From assembly GCF_049856175.1 (NCBI RefSeq), contig NZ_JBNDNA010000002.1:62001-126000 (forward strand): 64,000 nucleotides of DNA, written 5' to 3'. Every line of letters begins with the position of its first letter. Position 1 is the stretch's first letter. The translations under genes and the position numbers were made by a program. This document shows, piece after piece, positions 1-7,906 of this stretch. Under the pieces are notes generated by a model. The model made no database searches. It was not told the DNA's origin and saw nothing but the letters and a program-made list of their open reading frames with translations. This DNA is from JB111 sp049856175. GTDB taxonomy: Bacteria; Actinomycetota; Actinomycetes; Actinomycetales; Actinomycetaceae.

Positions 1-1
1 C

Positions 2-526
2 GAGCCCGGCGCGAACGGCGTCCTCTTCCTGCCCTACCTCCTCGGCGAGCGGTCCCCCAACCTCGCCCCCGACGCGAGCGCCGCGCTCGTCGGCCTCACC
101 CAGATGCACGACGTCGGGCACATCGCCCGCGCCGTCATGGAGGGTGTCCTGCTCAACATGCGCGGGATCTTCGAGATCTGCGTCGACGCCGGCCTGCAGA
201 GCGACCAGGTCGTCGCCTCCGGCGGGGTGTCCAACGACCCGATGTGGCTGCAGCTCCTCGCCGACATCCTCGGCCGCGAGGTCGTCACGCAGGTCGGCGC
301 CTCCGAGGGTGGCGCGTACGGCGCCGTGCTCGCCGCCGGCGTCGGCACCGGCCTCTGGGCGGACCTCACGTCCGCGCTCACCCAGGTCAAGGTCGAGAAG
401 ACCTACGTGCCCGACGACGACAGGCACGCCCGTTACGAGACCATCTTCGGGGCGCACCGCAGGCTGCACGGCGCGCTCACGGAGGTCTACGAGCTCGCCC
501 GCACGGCCGAGGGCGTCTCCGCGTGA
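2..526 (+). CDS. FGGY-family sugar kinase (xylulokinase-like), C-terminal part
   Basis: The gene is cut by the left edge of the window, so only the last 174 residues are visible. They match the C-terminal actin-like ATPase domain of FGGY carbohydrate kinases. A 'FLPYLLGERSPN' stretch is followed by 'ASGGVSND', and then by a 'GASEGGAYGAVLAA' segment, the typical nucleotide-side motifs of xylulokinases. The enzyme would phosphorylate a pentulose or related sugar in the cytoplasm. It overlaps the next gene by 4 bases (GTGA), and a phosphatase and RpiA follow, so it heads or continues a sugar operon. The substrate cannot be fixed without the N-terminal domain; xylulose is the default family assignment. 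Confidence 0.88.
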   Translation, partial: EPGANGVLFLPYLLGERSPNLAPDASAALVGLTQMHDVGHIARAVMEGVLLNMRGIFEICVDAGLQSDQVVASGGVSNDPMWLQLLADILGREVVTQVGASEGGAYGAVLAAGVGTGLWADLTSALTQVKVEKTYVPDDDRHARYETIFGAHRRLHGALTEVYELARTAEGVSA

Positions 527-1266
527 CGGCATTCGACCCGGGCGCTCCCGATGCCGTGCCGGTCCGCGGGGTCGTCCTCGACCTCGACGGCACGCTCGTC
601 GACACGCTGGCCGACGTCACCGCCGCGCTGACCGGCGCGTTCGAGGAGGCCGGCCTGCCCGCGGTCGACCCCGCGCTGGCCGCCCGCGGCATGGGCCACG
701 GGGCCTACGACCTCGTGCTCACCGCCATGCAGGAGGTCGCACCGGGACGTGCGGCGGACGAGGCGTTCGTGCGCGACGTCCACGACCGGTACCGGGCCCG
801 GTACGCGGCGGCACCGGCCGCACTGTCGACCCCGTACGCCGACGCCGCGGACGTGCTGCCCGCGCTGCGCCGGGCGGGCATCAGGGTCGGCATCTGCACG
901 AACAAGTCGACCGCCCTGTCGACCGAGGTCCTGCGTGCCGTCGGACTCGACGAGGTCGTGGAGGTCGTGCTCGGCCGCGACTCCGTCCAGCACCCCAAGC
1001 CCGACCCGCGGCACCTGCTCGACGTCCTCGACCGGCTCGGCCTGCGGCCCGAGGAGACCGTCTACGTGGGCGACAACCCCGTCGACGTCGTGGTCGGGGC
1101 CGGTGCCGGCGTCCGCTACCGGCACGTCGCCTGGGGCGAGCCGGTCGACCCCGACGTCGTGCGGATCGAACGGTTCGCCGACCTCGCCCGCGACCTCGAC
1201 GTGCCCGGGCTCGCCGTGCCCGAGCTGCACGACGCCACCCCCACCACCCCCGCCAAGGAGCACTGA
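523..1266 (+). CDS. HAD-superfamily phosphatase, phosphoglycolate-phosphatase-like
   Basis: This is a 247-residue haloacid-dehalogenase hydrolase. Motif I is VLDLDGTLVD with nucleophile D20 and acid/base D22, motif II is the CTNKS threonine/serine region, K in 'HPKPDP' is motif III, and 'VGDNPVD' supplies the metal-binding aspartates. The helical cap between motifs I and II fits subfamily I (Gph-like). The GTG start overlaps the kinase stop codon, which indicates translational coupling, and rpiA begins one base after its stop. It probably dephosphorylates a phosphosugar or a toxic by-product of the neighbouring pathway. Other HAD-I activities, such as phosphoglycolate or beta-phosphoglucomutase-like chemistry, are possible. 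Confidence 0.85.
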   Translation: MTAFDPGAPDAVPVRGVVLDLDGTLVDTLADVTAALTGAFEEAGLPAVDPALAARGMGHGAYDLVLTAMQEVAPGRAADEAFVRDVHDRYRARYAAAPAALSTPYADAADVLPALRRAGIRVGICTNKSTALSTEVLRAVGLDEVVEVVLGRDSVQHPKPDPRHLLDVLDRLGLRPEETVYVGDNPVDVVVGAGAGVRYRHVAWGEPVDPDVVRIERFADLARDLDVPGLAVPELHDATPTTPAKEH

Positions 1267-1267
1267 C

Positions 1268-2047
1268 ATGGACGCACTCTCCGCGCAGGACCGGGCGAAG
1301 AAGGCGGTCGGCATCGCCGCCGTCGAGCGCTACGTCCGGCCCGGCATGCTGCTCGGGCTCGGCTCGGGCACGACGAGCCACTGGTTCGTGCGCGCGCTCG
1401 CCGACAAGGTGGCCGACGGGCTCGAGGTCCGCGGCGTGCCGACGTCGAACGCGACGAAGGACCTCGCGCTCGAGCTCGGCGTGCCGCTCGTCGGGTTCGA
1501 CGAGATCGACCGCCTCGAGCTCGTCGTCGACGGGCCGGACGAGGTCGACCACGACGGCCACATGATCAAGGGCGGCGGCGCGTGCCTGCTGTGGGAGCGG
1601 ATCGTGGCCGACGCCGCGGATTGTTACGTGGTGGTGGCAGACACGAGCAAGCTCAAGGACCGCCTCGGCGCGTTCCCGCTGCCGATCGAGGTGATCCAGC
1701 ACGGGTGGGAGTCCACCAGCCGGTCGATCGGCCGGCTGCTGCAGCACCACGGCTACCCGGCAGGCGTCGACCTGGTCCGGCGGGTCGACCAGGCGGGTGA
1801 GGTCGTCATCACGGACAGCGGGAACTTCATCGTCGACGCCCACCTCAAGGAGATCGACGACCCGCTCGTGCTCGACCGGGAGCTCAACTGGATCCCCGGC
1901 GTCGTCGAGAACGGCCTGTTCACCGGCCTCGCGGACGAGGTGATCTTCTGCGACCCGTCCGGGGAGGTCTCGATCATGTCCTGCGAGCACGCGCCCGCCG
2001 GCCGGCCCACCACGACGCCGCACGGCCTCCGGCTGACCAGCCCCTGA
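1268..2047 (+). CDS. rpiA: Ribose-5-phosphate isomerase A
   Basis: This cytoplasmic enzyme interconverts ribose-5-phosphate and ribulose-5-phosphate in the pentose phosphate pathway. The 259-residue product has the phosphate loop 'GLGSGTTSHWF' near residue 34, the acidic active-site loop 'VVDGPDEVD', the conserved 'KGGGA' with a downstream Glu (WER), and 'VVADTSK'. ATG follows the HAD stop after one base, so it is the third gene of a kinase-phosphatase-isomerase operon. A non-homologous RpiB lies 2.6 kb away on the other strand, so this copy may be the housekeeping enzyme or may act on another pentose phosphate of the pathway. The length is slightly above the 220-230 residues of most RpiA proteins. 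Confidence 0.93.
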   Translation: MDALSAQDRAKKAVGIAAVERYVRPGMLLGLGSGTTSHWFVRALADKVADGLEVRGVPTSNATKDLALELGVPLVGFDEIDRLELVVDGPDEVDHDGHMIKGGGACLLWERIVADAADCYVVVADTSKLKDRLGAFPLPIEVIQHGWESTSRSIGRLLQHHGYPAGVDLVRRVDQAGEVVITDSGNFIVDAHLKEIDDPLVLDRELNWIPGVVENGLFTGLADEVIFCDPSGEVSIMSCEHAPAGRPTTTPHGLRLTSP

Positions 2048-2122
2048 CGCACCACCGCCACTGTCGTCGAGTGTGCGGTTCTCGACCCTCGAGCGTGCGG
2101 CTCACGAACCGCCGACACCACA

Positions 2123-2156
2123 ACGGCGCCGTCCACCAGAAGGTGGGCGGCGCCGT
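2123..2156. terminator. Bidirectional hairpin terminator
   Basis: Fifteen-base arms (2123-2137 and 2142-2156, one G-T wobble) enclose a 4-base loop. It lies between the convergent rpiA and PPC-domain genes, so it probably ends both transcripts. It is preceded by two degenerate copies of a 'CGAGTGTGCGGTTC'-like sequence. Confidence 0.75.
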
Positions 2157-2188
2157 CGTCGTGCGTGGGCCTTTCGGCCCGGCGACGC

Positions 2189-2626
2189 TCAGCCGTTCTT
2201 GGCCAGGAGCTGGGGCACGCCGTGCTCGTTCGGCTCACGGCTCAGCGAGTGCCCGCCGAGCTCGACGACGACGATCTCGCACAGGTAGAGGATGCGGCAG
2301 CCCTCCTCGAGGTGACCGCTCACGGCGGCGTCCTTGGTGGAGACGGTCATGTGGATGTGCGGGAAGCCGTCCGCGATCACGCCCTGCATCGAGACGAGCT
2401 CGAGCGCCGTGTCGGTCCATTCCGGGAACACCTCCACCGGTGGATACCCGGTGGTCGTGACCATGTGCATGCGGCAGTGGTCGAGCGTGCCGATGCCGGA
2501 TACCACGGCGCCGTCGGTGATGCCCGCCCGCGCGATGAAGTCGCGCAGGGACACGAGCAGATCGTCGCCGGGGTCGAGCCGGACCACGTGCGTGGCGGTC
2601 GGGGCGGGTCCTGAGAAGTACTCCAT
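2189..2626 (-). CDS. PPC-domain (DUF296) protein
   Basis: The 145-residue product matches the PPC/DUF296 fold (plants and prokaryotes conserved domain), with 'RLDPGDDLLVSLRDFIARAGI', a 'GIGTLD' turn and the strand 'FPHIHMTVS' whose histidines often bind a metal. The prokaryotic proteins are small trimers of uncertain function, sometimes annotated as DNA-binding. The start at 2626 is chosen because AAGGAGAG stands just upstream; an 18-residue longer frame lacks such a site. It follows the sugar operon on the same strand after a 108-base gap, so it could be co-expressed. No function can be assigned from sequence alone. Confidence 0.8.
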   Translation of the reverse strand: MEYFSGPAPTATHVVRLDPGDDLLVSLRDFIARAGITDGAVVSGIGTLDHCRMHMVTTTGYPPVEVFPEWTDTALELVSMQGVIADGFPHIHMTVSTKDAAVSGHLEEGCRILYLCEIVVVELGGHSLSREPNEHGVPQLLAKNG

Positions 2627-2734
2627 CTCTCTCCTTCGATCGTGGGGGATGCTCGGTGGCCGGGACCGGTCTGGGGCCACCGGGCGGGCCGACCACCGTG
2701 GGCCGGCCCGCTCGCGCCGTTCCTGGTGCTCCGT

Positions 2735-3160
2735 CTACCTGGCGGCGGTGCCGACCGGGCGGGCCGCCTGCGGACGCACGGAGCGCGCCCGGTGTGCGGC
2801 ATAGGCGCTGCACGCCGCCAGCACCAGCGCAAGCGGCGGGAACGACAGGGCGGCGACCACGGCCACCACCATTCCGCCGATCGCGATGACCCGCCAGTTC
2901 TTGCGGATCCGGGCCTCCTCGGCGTCGTCGCGTGTCGAGGTCGCGACGCGCACGGGGCTGTCGGCACCGGTCGCGCCGCGTGTCGTCCCGGCGGCCCCCG
3001 CACGACCCCGCGCCGGCGGCGTGCCGTGCCGGAGCGACAGGTAGAGGTTCGCCAGGCCGATGGCCACGAAGATACCGGCGAACAGCATGTCGCCGTCGGA
3101 GAAGCTCCACACCGACAGGAGCGCGAAGCAGCCGGTCGAGAGAGCTGCGCCGGGCCTCAT
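2735..3160 (-). CDS. Small membrane protein of the sugar operon, unknown
   Basis: This 141-residue protein has two hydrophobic N-terminal segments (about residues 5-42), an Ala/Gly/Thr-rich hydrophilic middle, and a second hydrophobic pair at about residues 90-120, so up to four membrane spans. Its ATG overlaps the stop of the NRAMP-like gene by 4 bases (ATGA), strongly suggesting co-translation with that transporter. I recognise no family. An accessory subunit of the transporter is the simplest idea, but that is inference from position only. Confidence 0.75.
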   Translation of the reverse strand: MRPGAALSTGCFALLSVWSFSDGDMLFAGIFVAIGLANLYLSLRHGTPPARGRAGAAGTTRGATGADSPVRVATSTRDDAEEARIRKNWRVIAIGGMVVAVVAALSFPPLALVLAACSAYAAHRARSVRPQAARPVGTAAR

Positions 3161-4611
3161 GAGAGCAGCTCCCAGGTCGAGACGATGCCGAGCACCGTGA
3201 GCAGGACCCCCGACAGCCCCACCCACCAGCGAGCCGGCACGGTCAGGCGGTGCGTCTCCGGGAGGACCTTCTTCTCCGTCCAGAGCAGCACCAGGCAGAA
3301 CAGCCCGGAGGTCAGCAGCCCGCCGAGCACGGATGCCGGGGTGACGATGATGACGAGCTCCCCGACGGTCCAGACCAGCAGCAGGCTGGCGATCAGCATG
3401 TAGACGTACATCCACGGGCGCACGCTGTTCGTGCCGCGCACGCGGATCTTCGTGAACACCGGGGCCAGGGTCTCGAACGCCGTGTAGGTGTATAGCTCCC
3501 AGAAGGCGTAGAGCGAACCGAAGAACGCGAAGAACACCGCGACGATGTAGAGGTACTCGAAGGTCGGGTGGACGGCCGTGAGGAACTGCGCCTGGAACGT
3601 CAGGGTGTCGTTCCCGGCCGGGATGAGCTGTTCGGCTGCCAGCAGGGAGGCGCCGTTGAGCATGAACATCGTGGCGAAGACGCCGATGGCGAGGAACGAG
3701 AGCACGGTGTCGCCGAGCGGTGCCCGGCTCCAGGCCCTGGCGCGCTCGACCTGCTCGGGCTCGGTCGACAGCGGGAGCTTGCCGTTGTAGGGCACCTCGG
3801 CGAGACGCTCGCCCAGGGCGACCTGGTCCTCGCGGCCGAGCATGCCCCAGCGCTTCTCGCGCGTCATGCCCGCGTAGCCGATGTAGTCGTAGGTGCCGCC
3901 GCCGACCGCGCCGAGGTAGGTCGCGACCTCGAGCCACACCGGCCGGGAGGCGATGTCGGGGTACGTGTCGCCGACCCAGGAGTTGTACTCGGGGATGCCG
4001 GGGACGAGCCCGCCGAGCGCGGCGAGCCAGTCGGGCTGGAGCACCACGACGCTGACCGCGATGGCCACGAGCATGAAGCCGACGATCACGGTCTGCGCCT
4101 TCTCCAGCCGCGCGTAGCCCCCGAACCAGGACAGGACACCGGACAGCACGATCAGCCCGGTGGCCCACAGCGCCCCGCTGCCGGTGGTGAGCGAGGCCAT
4201 GAGGTCCCCGAGAGCGATACCCATGCCGCCGACCCACGACGGGACGGCGAGGATCGAGACGATCCCCATGAGCAGCGTGAACCAGCCCCGCGGACCGCGG
4301 AAGAGGACGGCCCAGCGGGCCATCGGGTGCTCGCCGGTGACGACCGTGTACCGGTTGAAGGAGTAGGCGAGCGCCGCCTTCGCCACGGCGGAGACGACGA
4401 ACGCCCAGATCAGCGCGTAGCCGAAGACGGCACCGCCGCGGGAGGCGAAGACCATCTCGCCCGAGCCGATGTTGGCCGAGGCCACGATGGCTCCCGGGCC
4501 GAGGACCGCGACGGCGGCCGTGAAGGTCAGCCGCTTGCGCAGCTGTTCGGGCGGGTCCGGGTACTCGAGGTTCTCCAGATCCGCGGGAGGGGAGTGCTGC
4601 TCGGTGGACAT
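3157..4611 (-). CDS. NRAMP-superfamily transporter lacking the metal motif
   Basis: The 484-residue polytopic protein begins its first membrane helix with 'GPGAIVASANIGSGE', the position where NRAMP metal transporters carry DPGN; here it reads GSGE. The helix-6 region reads 'GAVGGGTYDYIGYAG' instead of the MPH motif. The rest, about eleven hydrophobic helices with 'YAFWELYTYTAFETLAP' and a loop near residue 250-270, keeps the fold. Both classical Mn/Fe ligand sites are therefore changed. It sits between rpiB and a small membrane protein in a LacI-ribokinase-RpiB operon, so a substrate related to that pathway is plausible. Automatic annotation would probably call it a Mn/Fe transporter; I consider that unsupported. 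Confidence 0.85.
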   Translation of the reverse strand: MSTEQHSPPADLENLEYPDPPEQLRKRLTFTAAVAVLGPGAIVASANIGSGEMVFASRGGAVFGYALIWAFVVSAVAKAALAYSFNRYTVVTGEHPMARWAVLFRGPRGWFTLLMGIVSILAVPSWVGGMGIALGDLMASLTTGSGALWATGLIVLSGVLSWFGGYARLEKAQTVIVGFMLVAIAVSVVVLQPDWLAALGGLVPGIPEYNSWVGDTYPDIASRPVWLEVATYLGAVGGGTYDYIGYAGMTREKRWGMLGREDQVALGERLAEVPYNGKLPLSTEPEQVERARAWSRAPLGDTVLSFLAIGVFATMFMLNGASLLAAEQLIPAGNDTLTFQAQFLTAVHPTFEYLYIVAVFFAFFGSLYAFWELYTYTAFETLAPVFTKIRVRGTNSVRPWMYVYMLIASLLLVWTVGELVIIVTPASVLGGLLTSGLFCLVLLWTEKKVLPETHRLTVPARWWVGLSGVLLTVLGIVSTWELLS

Positions 4612-4673
4612 GTCGCTCCTTTGCGAGACGGCGTGGGCCGGGAAGACGGAAAGCAGGGGAGGGGGCGGACCGG

Positions 4674-5147
4674 TCAGGCGCCGGGACGCCGGGCGGCGGC
4701 CGCGGCCTCCAGCTCCAGCTGGTGGAGCTTCTCCACCCGCCGCCGGCAGTCGGGGTCCGTGCTGAACTCCGCGGCGAGGAACTCGGTGACGACCTGCTCG
4801 ATGACGGTGGGCCCGACCAGCCAGGCGCCGACGCAGATGACGTTGACGTCGTCGTGCTCGACCCCCTGCCGGGCGGAGTACGTGTCGTGGGCGACGGTCG
4901 CCCGGATGCCGGGGATCTTGTTCGCCGCGATCGCGGCACCGACCCCGGTACCGCAGACGAGGACGCCCCGGTCGGTCTCGCCGGCGAGGATCGGCTCGGC
5001 GACGGCGCGGGCGATGTCCGGGAAGTCGACGGGCTCCTCGGAGTGCGTGCCGACGTCGACGACGGTGTGGCCGAGCTTCTCGAGCACCGCCCGAGCCGTC
5101 TCCTTCATGGGGAACCCGGCGTGGTCTGCTCCGATGATCAGTCGCAT
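4674..5147 (-). CDS. rpiB: RpiB/LacAB-family sugar-phosphate isomerase
   Basis: The 157-residue protein starts MRLIIGADHAGF, the RpiB signature, with the catalytic-type cysteine C65 in 'GVLVCGTGVGAA' and the 'NKIPGIRA' substrate loop. The family isomerises ribose-5-P/ribulose-5-P, allose-6-P or galactose-6-P. In mycobacteria, related proteins act on erythrulose-4-phosphate in tetritol catabolism. The length with a C-terminal helix is typical for actinobacteria. Position downstream of lacI and ribokinase and upstream of a transporter implies a catabolic rather than housekeeping role, because an RpiA lies nearby. A tetrose-phosphate or hexose-phosphate role cannot be excluded. Confidence 0.9.
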   Translation of the reverse strand: MRLIIGADHAGFPMKETARAVLEKLGHTVVDVGTHSEEPVDFPDIARAVAEPILAGETDRGVLVCGTGVGAAIAANKIPGIRATVAHDTYSARQGVEHDDVNVICVGAWLVGPTVIEQVVTEFLAAEFSTDPDCRRRVEKLHQLELEAAAAARRPGA

Positions 5148-5183
5148 GTCTGCACCTTTCGTGTGTGCTGGGGGTGGCGGCGG

Positions 5184-6077
5184 CTATGCGCCGGTGGTGA
5201 GGGAGTCGCGGTAGGGGATCGCGGGCTGGGCGCCCTGCCGGGTGACCGCGCTGGATCCGGCGTGCACGGCGAGGGTCACGGCCTCGCCGAGGGAGGAACC
5301 CTCGAGGAGCGCGGCGGCGAGGTAGCCGACGAAGCTGTCGCCGGCGCCCGTGGTGTCCACCGCGGTGACGGCGGGGGAGGGGGTCTCCACCGGGGCGCCG
5401 CCGGTGGTGTGCGCGGCGCCGCGTGCGCCGAGGGTGACGACCACCGTGAGCCCGTGCTCCGCGGCCAGGTCACCGGCGGTGGTCAGCGGGTCGGCGTCCT
5501 CCGCGCGCCCGGCCACCCGGAGGCACTCGTGCTCGTTGACCACGAGGACGTCGACGCCGTCGAGCGGGAGCGAGGGCAGGGCCGGGGCCGCGTTGAGGAC
5601 GACCGTCGCGCCGGCCTCGTCCGCCAGTCGCGCGGCGTGCGCCACCAGCTCGAGCGGGATCTCGAGCTGCATGAGCACGACGTCGTCGGCGGTGAGGTTC
5701 GCGCACGCGGCGGTGACGTCCTCGACGGTGAGCATGTGATTCGTGCCGGGCACGACCGTGATGACGTTCTCGCCGTCGGACTGGACGAGGATGAGCGCGC
5801 GTCCCGTGTCGCCGTCCGCGGTGCGCAGGTCCAGGTCGATCCCGTCGGAGGACATCGACCCGCGCAGCAGGTCGGCCGCGTCGTCCGCCCCGACGGCGCC
5901 CACCATGCGCACGGGTGCGCCCGCCCGTGCCGCGGCGACCGCCTGGTTCGCGCCCTTGCCACCGGGATGCGTCGCGTAGCCGGTGGCGGTGACTGTCTCG
6001 CCCGGACGGGGCAGGACGTCGACGGAGGCGACCTCGTCGACGTTGAGGCTCCCGATGACGACGACCGTGCCGCTCAT
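5184..6077 (-). CDS. rbsK: Ribokinase-family (PfkB) sugar kinase
   Basis: The 297-residue PfkB-family kinase has the N-terminal 'GSLNVDEVASVDVLPRPGET' region, the GGKGANQAVAAAR sugar-binding signature 1, and the C-terminal 'DTTGAGDSFVGYLAAAL' signature 2 with the catalytic aspartate. Members phosphorylate ribose, deoxyribose, tagatose-6-P or similar. The ATG overlaps the LacI stop codon by 4 bases, so regulator and kinase are co-translated. With RpiB downstream it would take a pentose to pentose-5-phosphate and then to ribulose-5-phosphate, so ribose is the natural first guess. No ABC or RbsD transporter gene is in the operon. Confidence 0.88.
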   Translation of the reverse strand: MSGTVVVIGSLNVDEVASVDVLPRPGETVTATGYATHPGGKGANQAVAAARAGAPVRMVGAVGADDAADLLRGSMSSDGIDLDLRTADGDTGRALILVQSDGENVITVVPGTNHMLTVEDVTAACANLTADDVVLMQLEIPLELVAHAARLADEAGATVVLNAAPALPSLPLDGVDVLVVNEHECLRVAGRAEDADPLTTAGDLAAEHGLTVVVTLGARGAAHTTGGAPVETPSPAVTAVDTTGAGDSFVGYLAAALLEGSSLGEAVTLAVHAGSSAVTRQGAQPAIPYRDSLTTGA

Positions 6078-7084
6078 CGGGTCCTCCCCGGCGGCGTGGT
6101 CCCTGACGGCGGTGGTGCGGTGGTCCCTCGGGTGACCACGTGGACGTCGAGCATGCGGGAGCGTCCCTCCTTGTCGTCGAGCAGCAGCTCGGCCGCCTGT
6201 CGGCCGAGCTCGTCGATCTGCTGGTGGATGGTGGTGAGCCCCGGTCGCACGTACGACGCGAGGTGGATGTCGTCGAAGCCGACCACGCTGACGTCGCGAG
6301 GCACGGACAGGCCCCGCTCGTCGAGCGCGCGGACGGCACCGATCGCTGCCAGGTCGTTGACGGCGAAGACCGCGGTGAGGTCGGTGCCGCGGTCGAGGAG
6401 CTGCAGCGTGCCCCGGTAGCCGGCCTCCTCCTCGAAGTCCGCCTCGACGACGAGGGCCGGGTCGGTGTCGACTCCCGCTGCAGCGAGACCCTCGTGGTAG
6501 CCGACGGAGCGCTCCCGGGCGACCGCGATCTCCGGGCGGCCCGCGACGTGCGCGATCCGCCGATGTCCGAGGTCGACGAGGTGCTGGACCGCCATCCGGC
6601 CGCCGGAGCGGTGGTCGCTGGTCACGGAGGTCGCCCGGGTCGGGTCCAGCTCGCGGTCGAGCGCGACGAACCGCATGCCGTCCAGCGCCCGGACGAGCCG
6701 GTCGTCGTCGAGCCGGTCCTCGACGAGCACGACCCCGGCGACGTGGCGGGCGCGCATCTGGGCGATGGCTTCCGCGGTGCGGCTCGGGTCCGCCCCGGTG
6801 GCGGTGAGCAGGAGGACGGCGTCGTAGCGCGCGGCGGCCTCCTGGACGCCCTGTGCCAGCTCGGAGAAGAAGGGGTTGGTGATGTCGGGGACGACGATGC
6901 CGAGTGATGAGCTCTTGCCGCGCTTGAGCTGTCGGGCGAGCTCGTTGGGCCGGTAGCCGAGCTCGTCGGCCACGGAGCGCACGCGGTCCCGGGTGGTCTC
7001 GGCGACGCGGCCGGTGCCGTTGAGCGCGCGGGACGCGGTCGTCACGGAGACGTGCGCCGCCCGAGCGACCTCCCTGATGCCCAT
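6074..7084 (-). CDS. LacI-family transcriptional regulator of the sugar operon
   Basis: The 336-residue protein has an N-terminal LacI helix-turn-helix (IREVARAAHVSVTTASRAL) and hinge 'NELARQLKRGKSSSLGIVVPD', followed by a periplasmic-binding-like effector domain ending in 'VVGFDDIHLASYVRPGLTTI'. The start at 7084 is chosen because AGGAGG lies a few bases upstream and the HTH begins two residues later; the open frame extends 37 codons further without support. It is the first gene of the minus-strand operon lacI-rbsK-rpiB-transporter, so it probably autoregulates by binding the TGCGCA repeats immediately upstream, with a sugar or sugar phosphate as inducer. Confidence 0.92.
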   Translation of the reverse strand: MGIREVARAAHVSVTTASRALNGTGRVAETTRDRVRSVADELGYRPNELARQLKRGKSSSLGIVVPDITNPFFSELAQGVQEAAARYDAVLLLTATGADPSRTAEAIAQMRARHVAGVVLVEDRLDDDRLVRALDGMRFVALDRELDPTRATSVTSDHRSGGRMAVQHLVDLGHRRIAHVAGRPEIAVARERSVGYHEGLAAAGVDTDPALVVEADFEEEAGYRGTLQLLDRGTDLTAVFAVNDLAAIGAVRALDERGLSVPRDVSVVGFDDIHLASYVRPGLTTIHQQIDELGRQAAELLLDDKEGRSRMLDVHVVTRGTTAPPPSGTTPPGRTR

Positions 7085-7137
7085 CCGATCCTCCTCGTCG
7101 AGGCCCGCCGCGGCGCCGATACCGGTGCGGGAACGTT

Positions 7138-7205
7138 TGCGCATGATCGTGCACCCGCCGTGCGGGCAGGGCAAGGAGGTGCGACGGATGCGCAAATATG
7201 CGCAA
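7138..7205. promoter_or_regulatory. Candidate LacI-type operators (three TGCGCA sites)
   Basis: The palindrome TGCGCA occurs at 7138-7143, 7189-7194 and 7199-7204. The last two lie in the octamer ATGCGCAA repeated exactly 10 bases apart (7188-7195 and 7198-7205), one helical turn. LacI-family regulators favour palindromes with a central CG, as here, and the sites are within 125 bases of the lacI start. Operator function is inference. Confidence 0.5.
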
Positions 7206-7233
7206 CTGCGGGACGTGCCGCGCTGCGACTCAT

Positions 7234-7302
7234 CGAGTCAATCGGGTACCGATCGAGTCAGCGGCCGCGGGGGACTGACTCGGTACCTACCCGATTGCCT
7301 CG
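7234..7302. repeat. Nested inverted repeat, intergenic CGAGTCA element
   Basis: An outer arm at 7234-7248 (CGAGTCAATCGGGTA) pairs with 7288-7302 with one mismatch, and an inner arm CGAGTCAG (7254-7261) pairs with CTGACTCG (7275-7282). A related, longer but less perfect element lies at 9734-9804 upstream of purF. It sits between lacI and a convergent acetyltransferase-side region. It is not followed by a T run. Confidence 0.6.
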
Positions 7303-7351
7303 GCGTCGACGGTCGCGAACTGGGCGGAGAAGGTCGCGGACGCCCCCCGCA

Positions 7352-7906
7352 CTACGCCCAGGTGCTCAGCGGCGCGCTCCCGAGCCACTGCTCGGCGTCG
7401 AACTCGGTGAAGGTGCCCGAGTCCTGGAACCCGAGCCGCCGCGCCAGGCCGATCGAGCGGGTGTTGTCGGTCTGGCTGATGAGGAGCACCGGCTGGTCCT
7501 CCAGGTGGGCCGACGCCTCGCGGAGCAGCACCGAGGCGGCCTCGTGGGCGAGCCCCCGGCCCCAGACGCCGCGCAGCAGCACGTAGGACAGCTCCAGCTC
7601 CTCACCGTCCTCGCGGACGTGGCCGGGTCGGTGCGCCGACCGGCGCTCGAGGATGACCATGCCGAGCAGGTCGTCGGACCCCGGGTCCGCCACGACGAAC
7701 TCGCCCGACCCCTCCGTGGACCACGAGATGCTGCGGGCGAGCAGGAGGTCGCGCACACGCTCGGCAGGGACGGCCCCACCGAGGTGACGCCGTACGTCCG
7801 GGTCGGACCGCAGCTCCACGAGCCCGTCGAGGTCGCGGTCGATCGCCTTGCGCAGCACCACGCGCTCGCCGGCGGCGGTGCGGAACGGGAGGTCGACGTC
7901 GGGCAT
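7352..7906 (-). CDS. GNAT N-acetyltransferase
   Basis: The 184-residue product fits the RimJ/RimL-like GNAT family that uses acetyl-CoA to modify amino groups. It has the N-terminal 'ERVVLRKAIDRDLDGLVEL', a central beta sheet with 'LSYVLLRGVWGRGLAHEAA' (CoA pyrophosphate-binding loop) and 'DNTRSIGLARRLGF' near the C terminus. The start at 7906 (MPDVDLPF) fits the family N terminus; 28 extra codons upstream are open but unlikely. It is monocistronic with the SDR gene divergent. Substrate unknown. Confidence 0.85.
   Translation of the reverse strand: MPDVDLPFRTAAGERVVLRKAIDRDLDGLVELRSDPDVRRHLGGAVPAERVRDLLLARSISWSTEGSGEFVVADPGSDDLLGMVILERRSAHRPGHVREDGEELELSYVLLRGVWGRGLAHEAASVLLREASAHLEDQPVLLISQTDNTRSIGLARRLGFQDSGTFTEFDAEQWLGSAPLSTWA

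Noticed and set aside
7234..7302. Rho-independent terminator of lacI
   Set aside because: The hairpin lies upstream of lacI on its strand and has no T run; repeat-family membership is the better reading.
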